Origin: Dehalococcoidia bacterium
GTDB lineage: Bacteria; Chloroflexota; Dehalococcoidia; Dehalococcoidales; Fen-1064
Assembly (NCBI GenBank): GCA_003153075.1
Contig: PMBW01000064.1
Coordinates: 991-13,189 of the forward strand
Length of the DNA stretch: 12,199 bases
Direction of reading: 5' to 3'
This document shows, piece by piece, positions 5,508 through 11,281 of the stretch. The stretch's first letter is position 1; each line of letters opens with the position of its first letter. The translations under genes and the position numbers were made by a program. The notes beneath the pieces were generated by a model. That model had not been told where the DNA came from, did not search any database, and worked only from the letters and a program-made list of their open reading frames with translations.

Positions 5508-8177
5508 ATGACTACTATATTCAATCCTAAAACTGACATTAACGAAATCAGACGCTCAACTTCACTATTATATCAACCTGGGGATGTAGTTGAATTGCGG
5601 GCGCTGGATCTCAATGGAAATCCGCACGCTGGATATTTCAACGACTTCACTAAGTTGGCAAATGAAGCGGCCAGATTAAGTGGCACCATGATGGGCGTGT
5701 ACCTAGTTCTCAACCCGATAAAAAAGGAATTACTGGCCAGAGCGGTTAATCGAATCGTTGACAAACCAAAAAATCTTACCACTGACGCAGACATTATTTC
5801 ACGCCGTTGGTTTCCCATTGATGTAGACGCCGAGCGCGCGACTGGTATTAGCAGCACAAATGAGGAACATGAAGCGGCGATTTTCATAGCCAAAAATATC
5901 AAAGCATATCTCGTTAGTGTTGGCTTTTCTGCAAGTTCTATTGTTATCGGTGACAGCGGCAACGGCGCTCACGTCCTGGTACGTATCGACATCCCGAATG
6001 ATACAAGCAGTAAGTCATTGATTGAAGCCAGCATTGATGCGCTTAAATCCAAATTCGACAGCGACAAAGTAACGATAGATAAATCGGTATTCAATGCCGC
6101 ACGTATCTGGAAATGTTACGGGACAATCTGTAAAAAGGGTGATTCTACAGATGATAGGCCACACCGAACGGCTAACCTACTAGAAGTACCTACCGAGGTT
6201 GTTATAGCGCCTATTGCAGCATTGAAAGCACTGGCAGCGACGGCACCACAACCGGAAACACTGGCAGCGAAAACAACTTACTGCACTAACGGTCAAGAAT
6301 TCGACCTTGAAACGTGGATGAGCACTCACGATATTGAAGTGACTAAAAAGAAATCATATAACGGCGGGACAAAATACATTCTGCGATCATGTCCATTTGA
6401 TTCGAACCATAACGGCACGAGCGCTGCATTATTCAAGATGGCCAATGGCGCGATTGTTTACAAATGCCAGCATAACGGATGTGTTGATAACGACTGGCGT
6501 AAACTGCGTGAAATGAAGGAACCGGAATACGCCAATAGGAACCAGGAACACAGATACAAGCAGGCCGAACACGGAACAGAACATCGCCACCTTACTGATA
6601 TGGGCAATGCTGAACGGCTAAAGGACAAATACGGTGATAAGATTCGGTACAATTACGAACGTAAATTATGGTTGATCTGGACGGGTAAATATTGGAAATG
6701 GGACGACGGCAGCGAGATTATGCGGCTGGCACAAAAGACAGCACGTTCTATTTATGGTGAGATTGCCGCCGAGGACGACGAGGACGCGGTTAAAGCAAAG
6801 GCCAAATGGGCAGCCGTGAGCGAAGGAAATCAGCGATTATGCGCCATGATAGCGCAAGCCGAACCAATGTTGAGTATTACACTTGACGATCTTGACCGTG
6901 ACGAATGGCTTTTGAACTGCAAAAACGGGACCATCAACTTAAAGACTGGTAAACTTCAGCTTCATAATCCGGCTGATTTGATAACGCGAGTAATTGACAC
7001 GGAATTTGACCCGAATGCTGCCAGTGACGAATGGGTGAAATTTCTTAATCGCATCTTCGACAACAAAGCGGATTTAATCGCCTTTATTCAGCGTGCATTG
7101 GGTTACAGCATAACCGGCAACCAGGGCGAGCAAGCTATCTTCTTTTGTAACGGTAGCGGCTGGAATGGAAAAAGTACGCTACTGGGTGTCATTCGTAAAA
7201 TCCTCATGGAATATTCCGCAGAAGTTGAACCATCGGCCTTTATGGTAGACAAGAATCGCGGGACGGGTCCGAACGAAGCGATTGCCAGCCTTTACAAAGT
7301 CAATTTTTGTAGTAGTACCGAAATCGAGGACGGTCAAAAACTATCTACATCACTACTAAAGCGGATGACTGGCGGCGAATCTCTAAGGTGTGAGCGTAAA
7401 TTTGAACACGGCTTCAACTTCAGGCCGCAATACAAATTGTGGCTATGCGGTAATCACGAGCCGGAAATCAGCGATACTACGAACTCGATCTGGAATCGAC
7501 TTAAAAAGATACCGTTCATAGTCAGGATCAATGCGGAAGAGCGCGTCAAAGATTATGACACTAAACTCGTAGCCGAACACGGCCCGGCCATATTGGCATG
7601 GCTTGTTAAAGGTTGTCTTGAATGGCAGTGTGTGGGGCTTGGCGAATCACCGGAAGTGCAAGCGGCCACACAGGCGTATCGCGACAACCAGGACCCGCTT
7701 CACGACTTTTTAAAAGACAATTTCCTTATTACGGCATCCGAGACTGAAGAAGTCGCTAAAACCTACACAACTTTTAGTGAATGGTCAACAGCTAACGGTG
7801 ATAAATACTTTTTGGGTAAAAGAAAATTTAATGAGCGAATGAGCGAAAAGGGGTTTGTCAAAGTTCCAGGTGCAGGAAACAAGTTAGTATGGCGCGGTTT
7901 AAGACTTTACACCAACGAAGAAAAAGTTAATTTAGTTAATTTAGTTAGTGAAAAATCGGGGAGTTCTCTTCACGAGGATATACAGCTAAAACTTACGGGA
8001 AAAGAGGTAACTAAAATAACTAAACTAACTACCCCTGAAGCTAAACAACCAAAAACCTTGGCAACGTTGGATGAAAAATGCCCCGTTTGCGGGTCTGATG
8101 AACTGGGTTTATTGCCGGATGGCAGTGGTTATTATTGCACTGTCTGTTATCCAGTAGAGGACAATGCCGATGATTAA
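5508..8177 (+). CDS. primase / D5-type SF3 helicase replication protein
   Basis: This 889-aa multidomain protein probably starts and unwinds replication of the excised element. An N-terminal archaeo-eukaryotic-type primase shows FPIDVDAER (D105, D107), GDSGNGAHV (148-156) and TIDKSV (D191), then RIWKCYGT. A zinc-binding segment follows (C295, H301, C320, H322, C325). The D5_N region leads into the SF3 helicase with Walker A NGSGWNGKST (548-557, K555), a Walker B-like VNFCSSTEIED near 598-608, motif C KLWLCGNHEPE and the Arg-finger candidate in SIWNRLKK. A variable linker with VNLVNL repeats precedes a C-terminal zinc ribbon (CPVC at 858-861, CTVC at 877-880). A GTG at 5430 is open, but ATG 5508 has GAGGGGAGGGG at 7 bases. 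All catalytic motifs are intact. Confidence 0.9.
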   Translation: MTTIFNPKTDINEIRRSTSLLYQPGDVVELRALDLNGNPHAGYFNDFTKLANEAARLSGTMMGVYLVLNPIKKELLARAVNRIVDKPKNLTTDADIISRRWFPIDVDAERATGISSTNEEHEAAIFIAKNIKAYLVSVGFSASSIVIGDSGNGAHVLVRIDIPNDTSSKSLIEASIDALKSKFDSDKVTIDKSVFNAARIWKCYGTICKKGDSTDDRPHRTANLLEVPTEVVIAPIAALKALAATAPQPETLAAKTTYCTNGQEFDLETWMSTHDIEVTKKKSYNGGTKYILRSCPFDSNHNGTSAALFKMANGAIVYKCQHNGCVDNDWRKLREMKEPEYANRNQEHRYKQAEHGTEHRHLTDMGNAERLKDKYGDKIRYNYERKLWLIWTGKYWKWDDGSEIMRLAQKTARSIYGEIAAEDDEDAVKAKAKWAAVSEGNQRLCAMIAQAEPMLSITLDDLDRDEWLLNCKNGTINLKTGKLQLHNPADLITRVIDTEFDPNAASDEWVKFLNRIFDNKADLIAFIQRALGYSITGNQGEQAIFFCNGSGWNGKSTLLGVIRKILMEYSAEVEPSAFMVDKNRGTGPNEAIASLYKVNFCSSTEIEDGQKLSTSLLKRMTGGESLRCERKFEHGFNFRPQYKLWLCGNHEPEISDTTNSIWNRLKKIPFIVRINAEERVKDYDTKLVAEHGPAILAWLVKGCLEWQCVGLGESPEVQAATQAYRDNQDPLHDFLKDNFLITASETEEVAKTYTTFSEWSTANGDKYFLGKRKFNERMSEKGFVKVPGAGNKLVWRGLRLYTNEEKVNLVNLVSEKSGSSLHEDIQLKLTGKEVTKITKLTTPEAKQPKTLATLDEKCPVCGSDELGLLPDGSGYYCTVCYPVEDNADD
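7924..8031 (+). repeat. 9-bp tandem repeats forming an inverted repeat inside the primase-helicase gene
   Basis: GTTAATTTA is repeated with 9-bp period (7926-7943, with a third partial copy), encoding V-N-L-V-N-L-V. About 60 bp later the complementary pattern (ACTAAA/AACTAAA units, 8007-8031) encodes T-K-I-T-K-L-T. The two 25-nt arms (7924-7948 and 8007-8031) match as an inverted repeat with 4 mismatches. It sits in the linker before the zinc ribbon, so repeat expansion in a tolerant linker is likely; an RNA hairpin is possible. Confidence 0.55.
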
Positions 8178-8283
8178 GTTCGTGCGCTGTCCGGGTAGTT
8201 GTGGCCTCCCCCACGCTCAAAGCCTGATGGGATTAGTCACCTTTCAGGCTCTACCCGGCAGCTCTCGATATATTAAAAAGTAA
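8170..8283 (+). CDS. possible 37-aa ORF overlapping the primase-helicase stop
   Basis: An ATG at 8170 overlaps the stop of the replication gene (ATGATTAA) and opens a 37-codon frame ending at TAA 8281-8283, just before the ribosome binding site of the next gene. The product begins MIKFVRCPGSCGLPHA, with a CPxxCG knuckle-like start, and ends in basic SSRYIKK. Overlapping stop and start would allow translational coupling without a separate ribosome binding site. The same DNA forms nested inverted repeats, so the frame may be fortuitous. I do not recognise the product. Confidence 0.3.
   Translation: MIKFVRCPGSCGLPHAQSLMGLVTFQALPGSSRYIKK
8186..8262. other. nested inverted repeats, three-way-junction-like structure
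   Basis: The outer stem is CCGGGTAG (8191-8198) with CTACCCGG (8251-8258), extended by GCTG/CAGC (8186-8189 with 8259-8262) around one bulged base. Inside lie GTGG/CCAC (8201-8204 with 8211-8214, 6-base loop) and AGCCTGA/TCAGGCT (8221-8227 with 8244-8250), which stacks directly on the outer stem. Together this predicts a compact three-way junction in RNA or single-stranded DNA, directly downstream of the replication gene. Candidate roles are an RNA regulatory element, replication origin or recombination site; the sequence alone does not choose. Confidence 0.5.
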
Positions 8284-8296
8284 GGAAGGTAACAAA

Positions 8297-8704
8297 ATGA
8301 CAACTTTAGAGAATACCAAACAATTACAACTGATTGATACCGGTCGCGCCGCGCCCACGGATGCGCCGGTTAATTCCCTGCCAGTAACCGGGGGCAGTAC
8401 TCCTCTGGGCACGGCCAATGGTAGCCGAAAACTTCCGGAAGGTTGGGTCAACACTGAAAAATATGGCGAGCTTTATATTTCCCCCGGCGGGGTTGCCTGG
8501 GTTGTTCAACGGATCGGTGACGAACTGGCAAGTGTCGCGGTAAAAATCACAAAGGAAGATATTATCGAAAAGTCATCAGCGGAAAGGACTAAAAGTGCCA
8601 GATATTTAAAGGAATGGCGTAAGTCTAAGGGTGTTCTTTCAAAGCGGTCAAATTTAACGGCAGGTAAAGCCGCCATAGCTACTGAGGGGGTATTAGTTAA
8701 ATGA
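8297..8704 (+). CDS. hypothetical protein coupled to serine recombinase
   Basis: This 135-aa protein is unrecognised. Residues 1-45 are low-complexity and polar (PTDAPVNSLPVTGGSTPLG). A compact region follows, LPEGWVNTEKYGELYISPGGVAWVVQRIGDELASVAVKI (47-84, looks beta-rich), and then a basic helical tail (ERTKSARYLKEWRKSKGVLSK). No membrane segment is seen. The start at 8297 has AAGGAAGG at 7 bases. The stop overlaps the recombinase start (ATGA, 8701-8704), so the two are translationally coupled. The basic tail suggests DNA or recombinase contact, which is inference only. Confidence 0.65.
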   Translation: MTTLENTKQLQLIDTGRAAPTDAPVNSLPVTGGSTPLGTANGSRKLPEGWVNTEKYGELYISPGGVAWVVQRIGDELASVAVKITKEDIIEKSSAERTKSARYLKEWRKSKGVLSKRSNLTAGKAAIATEGVLVK

Positions 8705-9258
8705 AATGTGCTATCTATCTTCGCTGTTCAACCAATGAACAGGACACTGAGAACCAATTATCACCATTATGGACGTTGGCAGCGGCGCGGGGTTGGGAAG
8801 TCGGCGCTATTTATCGGGAAAACGAATCGGCATGGAAAGCGAACCATCAGCCGGAACTGGCAAGACTATTGATTGATGCTGCCGGGCGGGAATTCGACAT
8901 TATTTTAGTTTTCGCACTCGATAGACTTACCAGGCAAGGTCCGGCGTCAATCCTCAATCTTGTCAATACTTTCGCCGTTTATGGCTGCAAGGTCATTTCT
9001 TTTAATGAAAGCTGGACGGAAGCGCCGGGGATTGCCGGTGAAATTATGCTCGCGATCGCTGGGTGGACTGCAAAAATGGAATCCGACAGGAAATCCCAGA
9101 ATACCAAGGCAGGGTTAGCTAAGGCACAGGCCAACGGCGGTGGAAAACGCGGACCGGACAAGCAACCAGGCAAACGAAAACGGCGCTGGCTAAAACGTCC
9201 GACTTTTGTCACGCCTAGTGTTTTCGTTTCGCCAAGCGTAGCGACAAAACGGCAATAA
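8701..9258 (+). CDS. small serine recombinase (resolvase/invertase family)
   Basis: This 185-aa protein has a resolvase catalytic domain: MKCAIYLRCSTNEQ with Y6, R8 and the nucleophile S10, then LVFALDRLTRQG (D74, R75, R78), FNESWTEAPG (101-110) and the dimer-helix start AKMESDRKSQNTKAG (E127, R130). It would cut and rejoin DNA through a phosphoserine link, for resolution, inversion or integration. There is no canonical C-terminal Hin-type HTH; the end is a basic tail (KRGPDKQPGKRKRRW) followed by a Ser/Val/Pro-rich stretch, perhaps altered. The start overlaps the preceding gene by 4 bases. A related copy lies at 11282. Target site unknown; the inverted repeats just downstream are candidates. 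Confidence 0.9.
   Translation: MKCAIYLRCSTNEQDTENQLSPLWTLAAARGWEVGAIYRENESAWKANHQPELARLLIDAAGREFDIILVFALDRLTRQGPASILNLVNTFAVYGCKVISFNESWTEAPGIAGEIMLAIAGWTAKMESDRKSQNTKAGLAKAQANGGGKRGPDKQPGKRKRRWLKRPTFVTPSVFVSPSVATKRQ
9204..9249. terminator. hairpin overlapping the end of the recombinase gene
   Basis: TTTTGTC (9204-9210) pairs with GACAAAA (9243-9249), and ACGC (9211-9214) with GCGT (9236-9239) around a 3-base bulge. No U-tract follows, so termination is only a possibility. Confidence 0.25.
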
Positions 9259-9288
9259 GGTTCGATTTAAGAGGAGGTGATTTGAATA

Positions 9289-9333
9289 GTGAATGAAATA
9301 AAAGTAGACGCTTATGACGGTCTACTGACATAA
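9289..9333 (+). CDS. possible 14-codon leader peptide
   Basis: A near-perfect ribosome binding site, AGGAGGTGA (9272-9280), is followed after 8 bases by a GTG opening a 14-codon frame, MNEIKVDAYDGLLT, ending in TAA at 9331-9333. The stop lies within the right arm of the first hairpin. A ribosome on this frame would open that hairpin, as in leader-peptide control of a downstream gene. No longer frame uses this ribosome binding site, which makes the short one notable. Function inferred. Confidence 0.4.
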   Translation: MNEIKVDAYDGLLT

Positions 9334-9339
9334 GCGTCT
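9306..9339. repeat. inverted repeat 1, 11-bp stem
   Basis: AGACGCTTATG (9306-9316) and CATAAGCGTCT (9329-9339) form a perfect 11-bp stem with a 12-base loop. GTAGAC (9304-9309) can instead pair with any of three GTCTAC copies (9320, 9361, 9376), so alternative folds exist. As DNA it could be a recombinase or replication-initiator site. Confidence 0.7.
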
Positions 9340-9343
9340 CCGA

Positions 9344-9395
9344 AGGGGGATTTGATGGCAGTCTACTCTTTGGCAGTCTACGCTTTAATCCCCCT
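9344..9395. repeat. inverted repeat 2, 9-bp stem holding a ribosome binding site, with tandem repeat
   Basis: AGGGGGATT (9344-9352) is complementary to AATCCCCCT (9387-9395). The left arm is the likely ribosome binding site of the 27-aa ORF, and the right arm lies inside that ORF. Between the arms TGGCAGTCTAC occurs twice (9356-9366 and 9371-9381, 15-bp period). Pairing would hide the ribosome binding site. Confidence 0.65.
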
Positions 9396-9438
9396 ACTAT
9401 TTAACTTAATGACAAAAATTATAAGCGATGAATCATAA
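9355..9438 (+). CDS. possible 27-aa hydrophobic membrane peptide
   Basis: ATG 9355 follows AGGGGG at 5 bases and opens 27 codons. The product is MAVYSLAVYALIPLLFNLM followed by a short polar tail ending in KIISDES, which fits a single membrane-spanning helix. Size, hydrophobicity and a ribosome binding site held in a stem with a later part of the same ORF are features of type I toxin peptides and holin-like toxins. There is no sequence match I can confirm. The AVYSLAVY repeat matches the DNA tandem repeat, so a fortuitous frame over iterons is the main alternative. Confidence 0.4.
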   Translation: MAVYSLAVYALIPLLFNLMTKIISDES

Positions 9439-9450
9439 AAAAGTCATTAA
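9406..9450. repeat. inverted repeat 3, 8-bp arms in AT-rich DNA
   Basis: TTAATGAC (9406-9413) and GTCATTAA (9443-9450) enclose 29 AT-rich bases that end in an A6 run. Together with inverted repeats 1 and 2 this makes three consecutive inverted repeats in 145 bp, leading into an AT-rich stretch up to 9490. It may be a terminator-like hairpin after the 27-aa ORF or part of an origin. Confidence 0.5.
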
Positions 9451-9506
9451 ATCCCAATCAGTTTTACGACATTTGTATATCAAATAATAAAATGGAGGTA
9501 TTTTGA

Positions 9507-9758
9507 ATGGAAAAGAAGACGGTAAAGTTCCAACAGGCCAAGGCCATACCCACTAAATTCAAGCCAGCGGCAAAAGTAACGGGAGTGGCAGCCGGTCAGT
9601 GGGTGAAGGACCCGACCACTGGACATTGGCGCTTCATCCGGCAGAACTGTTCTTCCAGGCCACCAGCGAAGAAGATGAAACCCATTGATTTAGACGCCAA
9701 CGCCGATGAAAGCTGCTACGAGTTTGCCGATGAAAACAGCTTCGATGAGGGAGATTGA
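9507..9758 (+). CDS. hypothetical small protein
   Basis: This 83-aa protein has a basic N-terminal half (MEKKTVKFQQAKAIPTKFKP), a central segment with GQWVKDPTTGHWRFIRQ (residues 30-46), and an acidic C-terminus (DLDANADES...DEGD). The ribosome binding site GGAGGT (9494-9499), 7 bases before ATG, is strong, so I believe it is translated. No family is recognised. It is followed after 6 bp by the next gene, so they are probably expressed together. Confidence 0.65.
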   Translation: MEKKTVKFQQAKAIPTKFKPAAKVTGVAAGQWVKDPTTGHWRFIRQNCSSRPPAKKMKPIDLDANADESCYEFADENSFDEGD

Positions 9759-9764
9759 TAGCCG

Positions 9765-10244
9765 GTGCGCGACATGAATACAGAGGTTCTTTCCTTCAGG
9801 ACTTACAAGAATCTAAAGAGCTGGCTAGTCCGAGCCGGGGGAGGCTTCGATGGCGGTTTACCACAGTTACTGAAGCTTATCCTTATAAAGCGGGCTTATG
9901 AAGAGGCGTTTCCAAGTGGACCGGGGACGATATTAGCGCGTATCGGGAATAATCGACGGCCAGGCGTTGTTGGTGGCACCCGGGTTTATGCGGTCCGGTT
10001 ACCGGTATCGACAACCAATATTATCCGTGGCTGCGCATTAGCCAAGCACCAGGGCGTTAGTGAATGGTGTTCCGTGGCTCTAACGACATGGTGCGAGACC
10101 TTCGCGCAGTGTTCAAAAGGAGGGACGAAAACTCTGGATAGGAATTGGATTACTGAATACGGACGGAAGTATATAAATAAAGTTGACCGATTGGCCGAAA
10201 TTTACACACGAAAAACAGGTAGAGAGGTCTCCGAGGACGTGTAA
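9765..10244 (+). CDS. hypothetical protein, ribbon-helix-helix-like
   Basis: The 159-aa product is not recognised by name. Two segments look like ribbon-helix-helix units: a strand plus two helices at TEVLSFRTYKNLKSWLV with a following LPQLLKLILIKRAYEEAF (residues 6-49), and again VYAVRLPVSTTNIIRGCALA followed by GVSEWCSVALTTWCETFAQ (about 74-115). A small DNA-binding regulator is therefore plausible, but this is pattern reading, not a family match. The GTG at 9765 is chosen because AGGGAG (9748-9753) is 11 bases away; ATG at 9774 would be 20 bases away. It lies 6 bp after the preceding gene. Confidence 0.6.
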   Translation: MRDMNTEVLSFRTYKNLKSWLVRAGGGFDGGLPQLLKLILIKRAYEEAFPSGPGTILARIGNNRRPGVVGGTRVYAVRLPVSTTNIIRGCALAKHQGVSEWCSVALTTWCETFAQCSKGGTKTLDRNWITEYGRKYINKVDRLAEIYTRKTGREVSEDV

Positions 10245-10271
10245 GTACAACAGGTTGGACAAGGTGTACTT
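10243..10271. terminator. weak terminator-like stem-loop
   Basis: AAGTACA (10243-10249) pairs with TGTACTT (10265-10271), followed by AATTTTG. It directly follows the stop region of the ribbon-helix-helix-like gene. The stem is short and the U-tract poor. Confidence 0.3.
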
Positions 10272-10582
10272 AATTTTGTCTTGCTTATACCATTTTGGCG
10301 ATAAAAACTCAGACACGAATTAGCCACAAAAGCAGCGGCAAAATGTCAAAAAGTACGAGCACCATAGTGTTGGCGGGTGTTTACACCATATTTAGGGTAT
10401 TTTTACTTAAGGTGAAAGGGCAATGTTTACGCACAAAACGGCCAGGGAATTTTAAAACACAATCGATAGTCAATATATATTGTATTTTTCGAGCCACAGC
10501 AAAGCTTGTGTAACTATATTAATAAACTATATGTCGGGCGAGGCATTTTTCAGGCAGGGTGCCATTTTTTAAGGAGTAGAAT
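10245..10582. other. 338-bp intergenic region, AT-rich, with short palindromes
   Basis: No convincing gene is present: the longest frame (about 10343-10513) has no ribosome binding site and no recognisable product. Short palindromes include GGTGTTTACACC (10376-10387) and CAATATATATTG. Just before the next gene, GGCA-GGG-TGCC (10553-10563) is followed by ATTTTTT and then directly by the AAGGAG ribosome binding site. That arrangement looks like a small attenuator. Otherwise nothing is seen. Confidence 0.4.
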
Positions 10583-10909
10583 ATGGGATTGGCAACATTC
10601 AGAGGCAAACATAACGCCAATAAGTCTAAAACTTACTGGTTACTAACCCAGGAATATGAAAGTGGCCGTTGGCTCCGACCTTCAGAGATACATGACATTC
10701 TGGGCGTTCCCCTTCGGTCTTTATTAACATCTCTACCGAGGTGGTGTCGTTGGCATCGATTATCATGCCGGAAGCGAAACGGTTATTTGGAATACAGAAT
10801 AACACAGAGGGGCATACAGTGGTTTCGCGAGTGGACTTGGATTATGCCATTGTCACGATATATAGCCGAGATTCGAGAGTGGCAAGAGAAACACAAATCA
10901 TCTTCGTGA
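10583..10909 (+). CDS. winged-helix-like hypothetical protein
   Basis: This protein of 108 aa starts at an ATG with AAGGAG (10571-10576) 6 bases upstream. The middle reads as a winged helix: YWLLTQEYESGRWLRPSEIH (residues 18-37), ILGVPLRSLLTSLPRWCRW as recognition helix (39-57), then RLSCRKRNGYLEYRITQRG as wing (59-77), followed by a Trp-rich helix and a basic tail. It is unusually rich in Trp and Arg. A DNA-binding transcription factor is the likely role; the family is unnamed to me. It stands alone between two gene-poor stretches, so it probably has its own promoter. Confidence 0.65.
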   Translation: MGLATFRGKHNANKSKTYWLLTQEYESGRWLRPSEIHDILGVPLRSLLTSLPRWCRWHRLSCRKRNGYLEYRITQRGIQWFREWTWIMPLSRYIAEIREWQEKHKSSS

Positions 10910-11281
10910 AATAGTAATGAATAAATTTGCTCATGATGCCCGACTCAAGTGCGGGGCCAGAAGGAGATTTTGCAAAAGGTACGTCAAATTTTAACTGAAA
11001 AGAGGCGCAGATATTTGTTGAATGTTGAGGTTTGCCAAACAGGTGGTTTGCTAATGGAACAAGCGCCCTTTTTTCGTAAAGTTCTGGTGGCCCGCACACT
11101 AGCTAAAAGCCAAACCATGAACAAATCTGGGTGAAAAATGTAAAAACAGCCGCTCAAACTTGTTTATGACGCCTTGAGGCAAGGCCGTATAGTGAAAGCG
11201 GCAGCTAAAAAGCTAAATTGTATTCGGGCATAGTTTACAAGACCCTAAAAAAACAGGTTTTATGGTGAATGGAGTGAAAAA
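10910..11281. other. gene-poor, apparently decayed stretch
   Basis: No intact gene with good signals lies here. A frame from GTG 10949 to TGA 11134 (61 codons, containing KVRQILTEKRRRYLLNVEV) lacks a clear ribosome binding site. It is in the same frame as the HTH-like fragment that starts at 11144, separated from it only by TGA (11132-11134) and TAA (11141-11143). That continuity suggests one former coding region broken by stops. Confidence 0.35.
11144..11268 (+). pseudogene. frameshifted helix-turn-helix fragment upstream of recombinase 2
   Basis: From 11144 one frame reads KQPLKLVYDALRQGRIVKA and then AAKKLNCIRA before TAG at 11231. From 11230 the next frame continues IVYKTLKKQVLW to TGA at 11268. 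Joined, they give a plausible HTH (ALRQGRIVKAAAKKLNCIRA then VYKTLKK, the A-x-x-L-x-C-turn-V-Y-K pattern). There is no start codon, two upstream in-frame stops and one frameshift, so it is broken. It ends 13 bp before the second recombinase, like a small partner gene. Confidence 0.45.

Noticed and set aside
2880..8254. CACCTTTCAG shared between the border stem-loop (2880-2889) and the structured segment near 8239-8248, as a possible att or repeat pair
   Set aside because: A 10-base match is expected many times by chance in a window of this size, and the flanks diverge at once.
8979..9212. Minus-strand frame of 77 codons inside the first serine recombinase
   Set aside because: It lies entirely opposite a well-supported gene and has no ribosome binding site or family resemblance. 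The same applies to other antisense frames such as 133-429, 512-745, 5573-5962 and 8251-8454.
10295..10513. 72-codon plus-strand frame in the intergenic region
   Set aside because: It opens with TTG, lacks a ribosome binding site at that or the internal ATG (10343), and its composition follows the AT-rich background.
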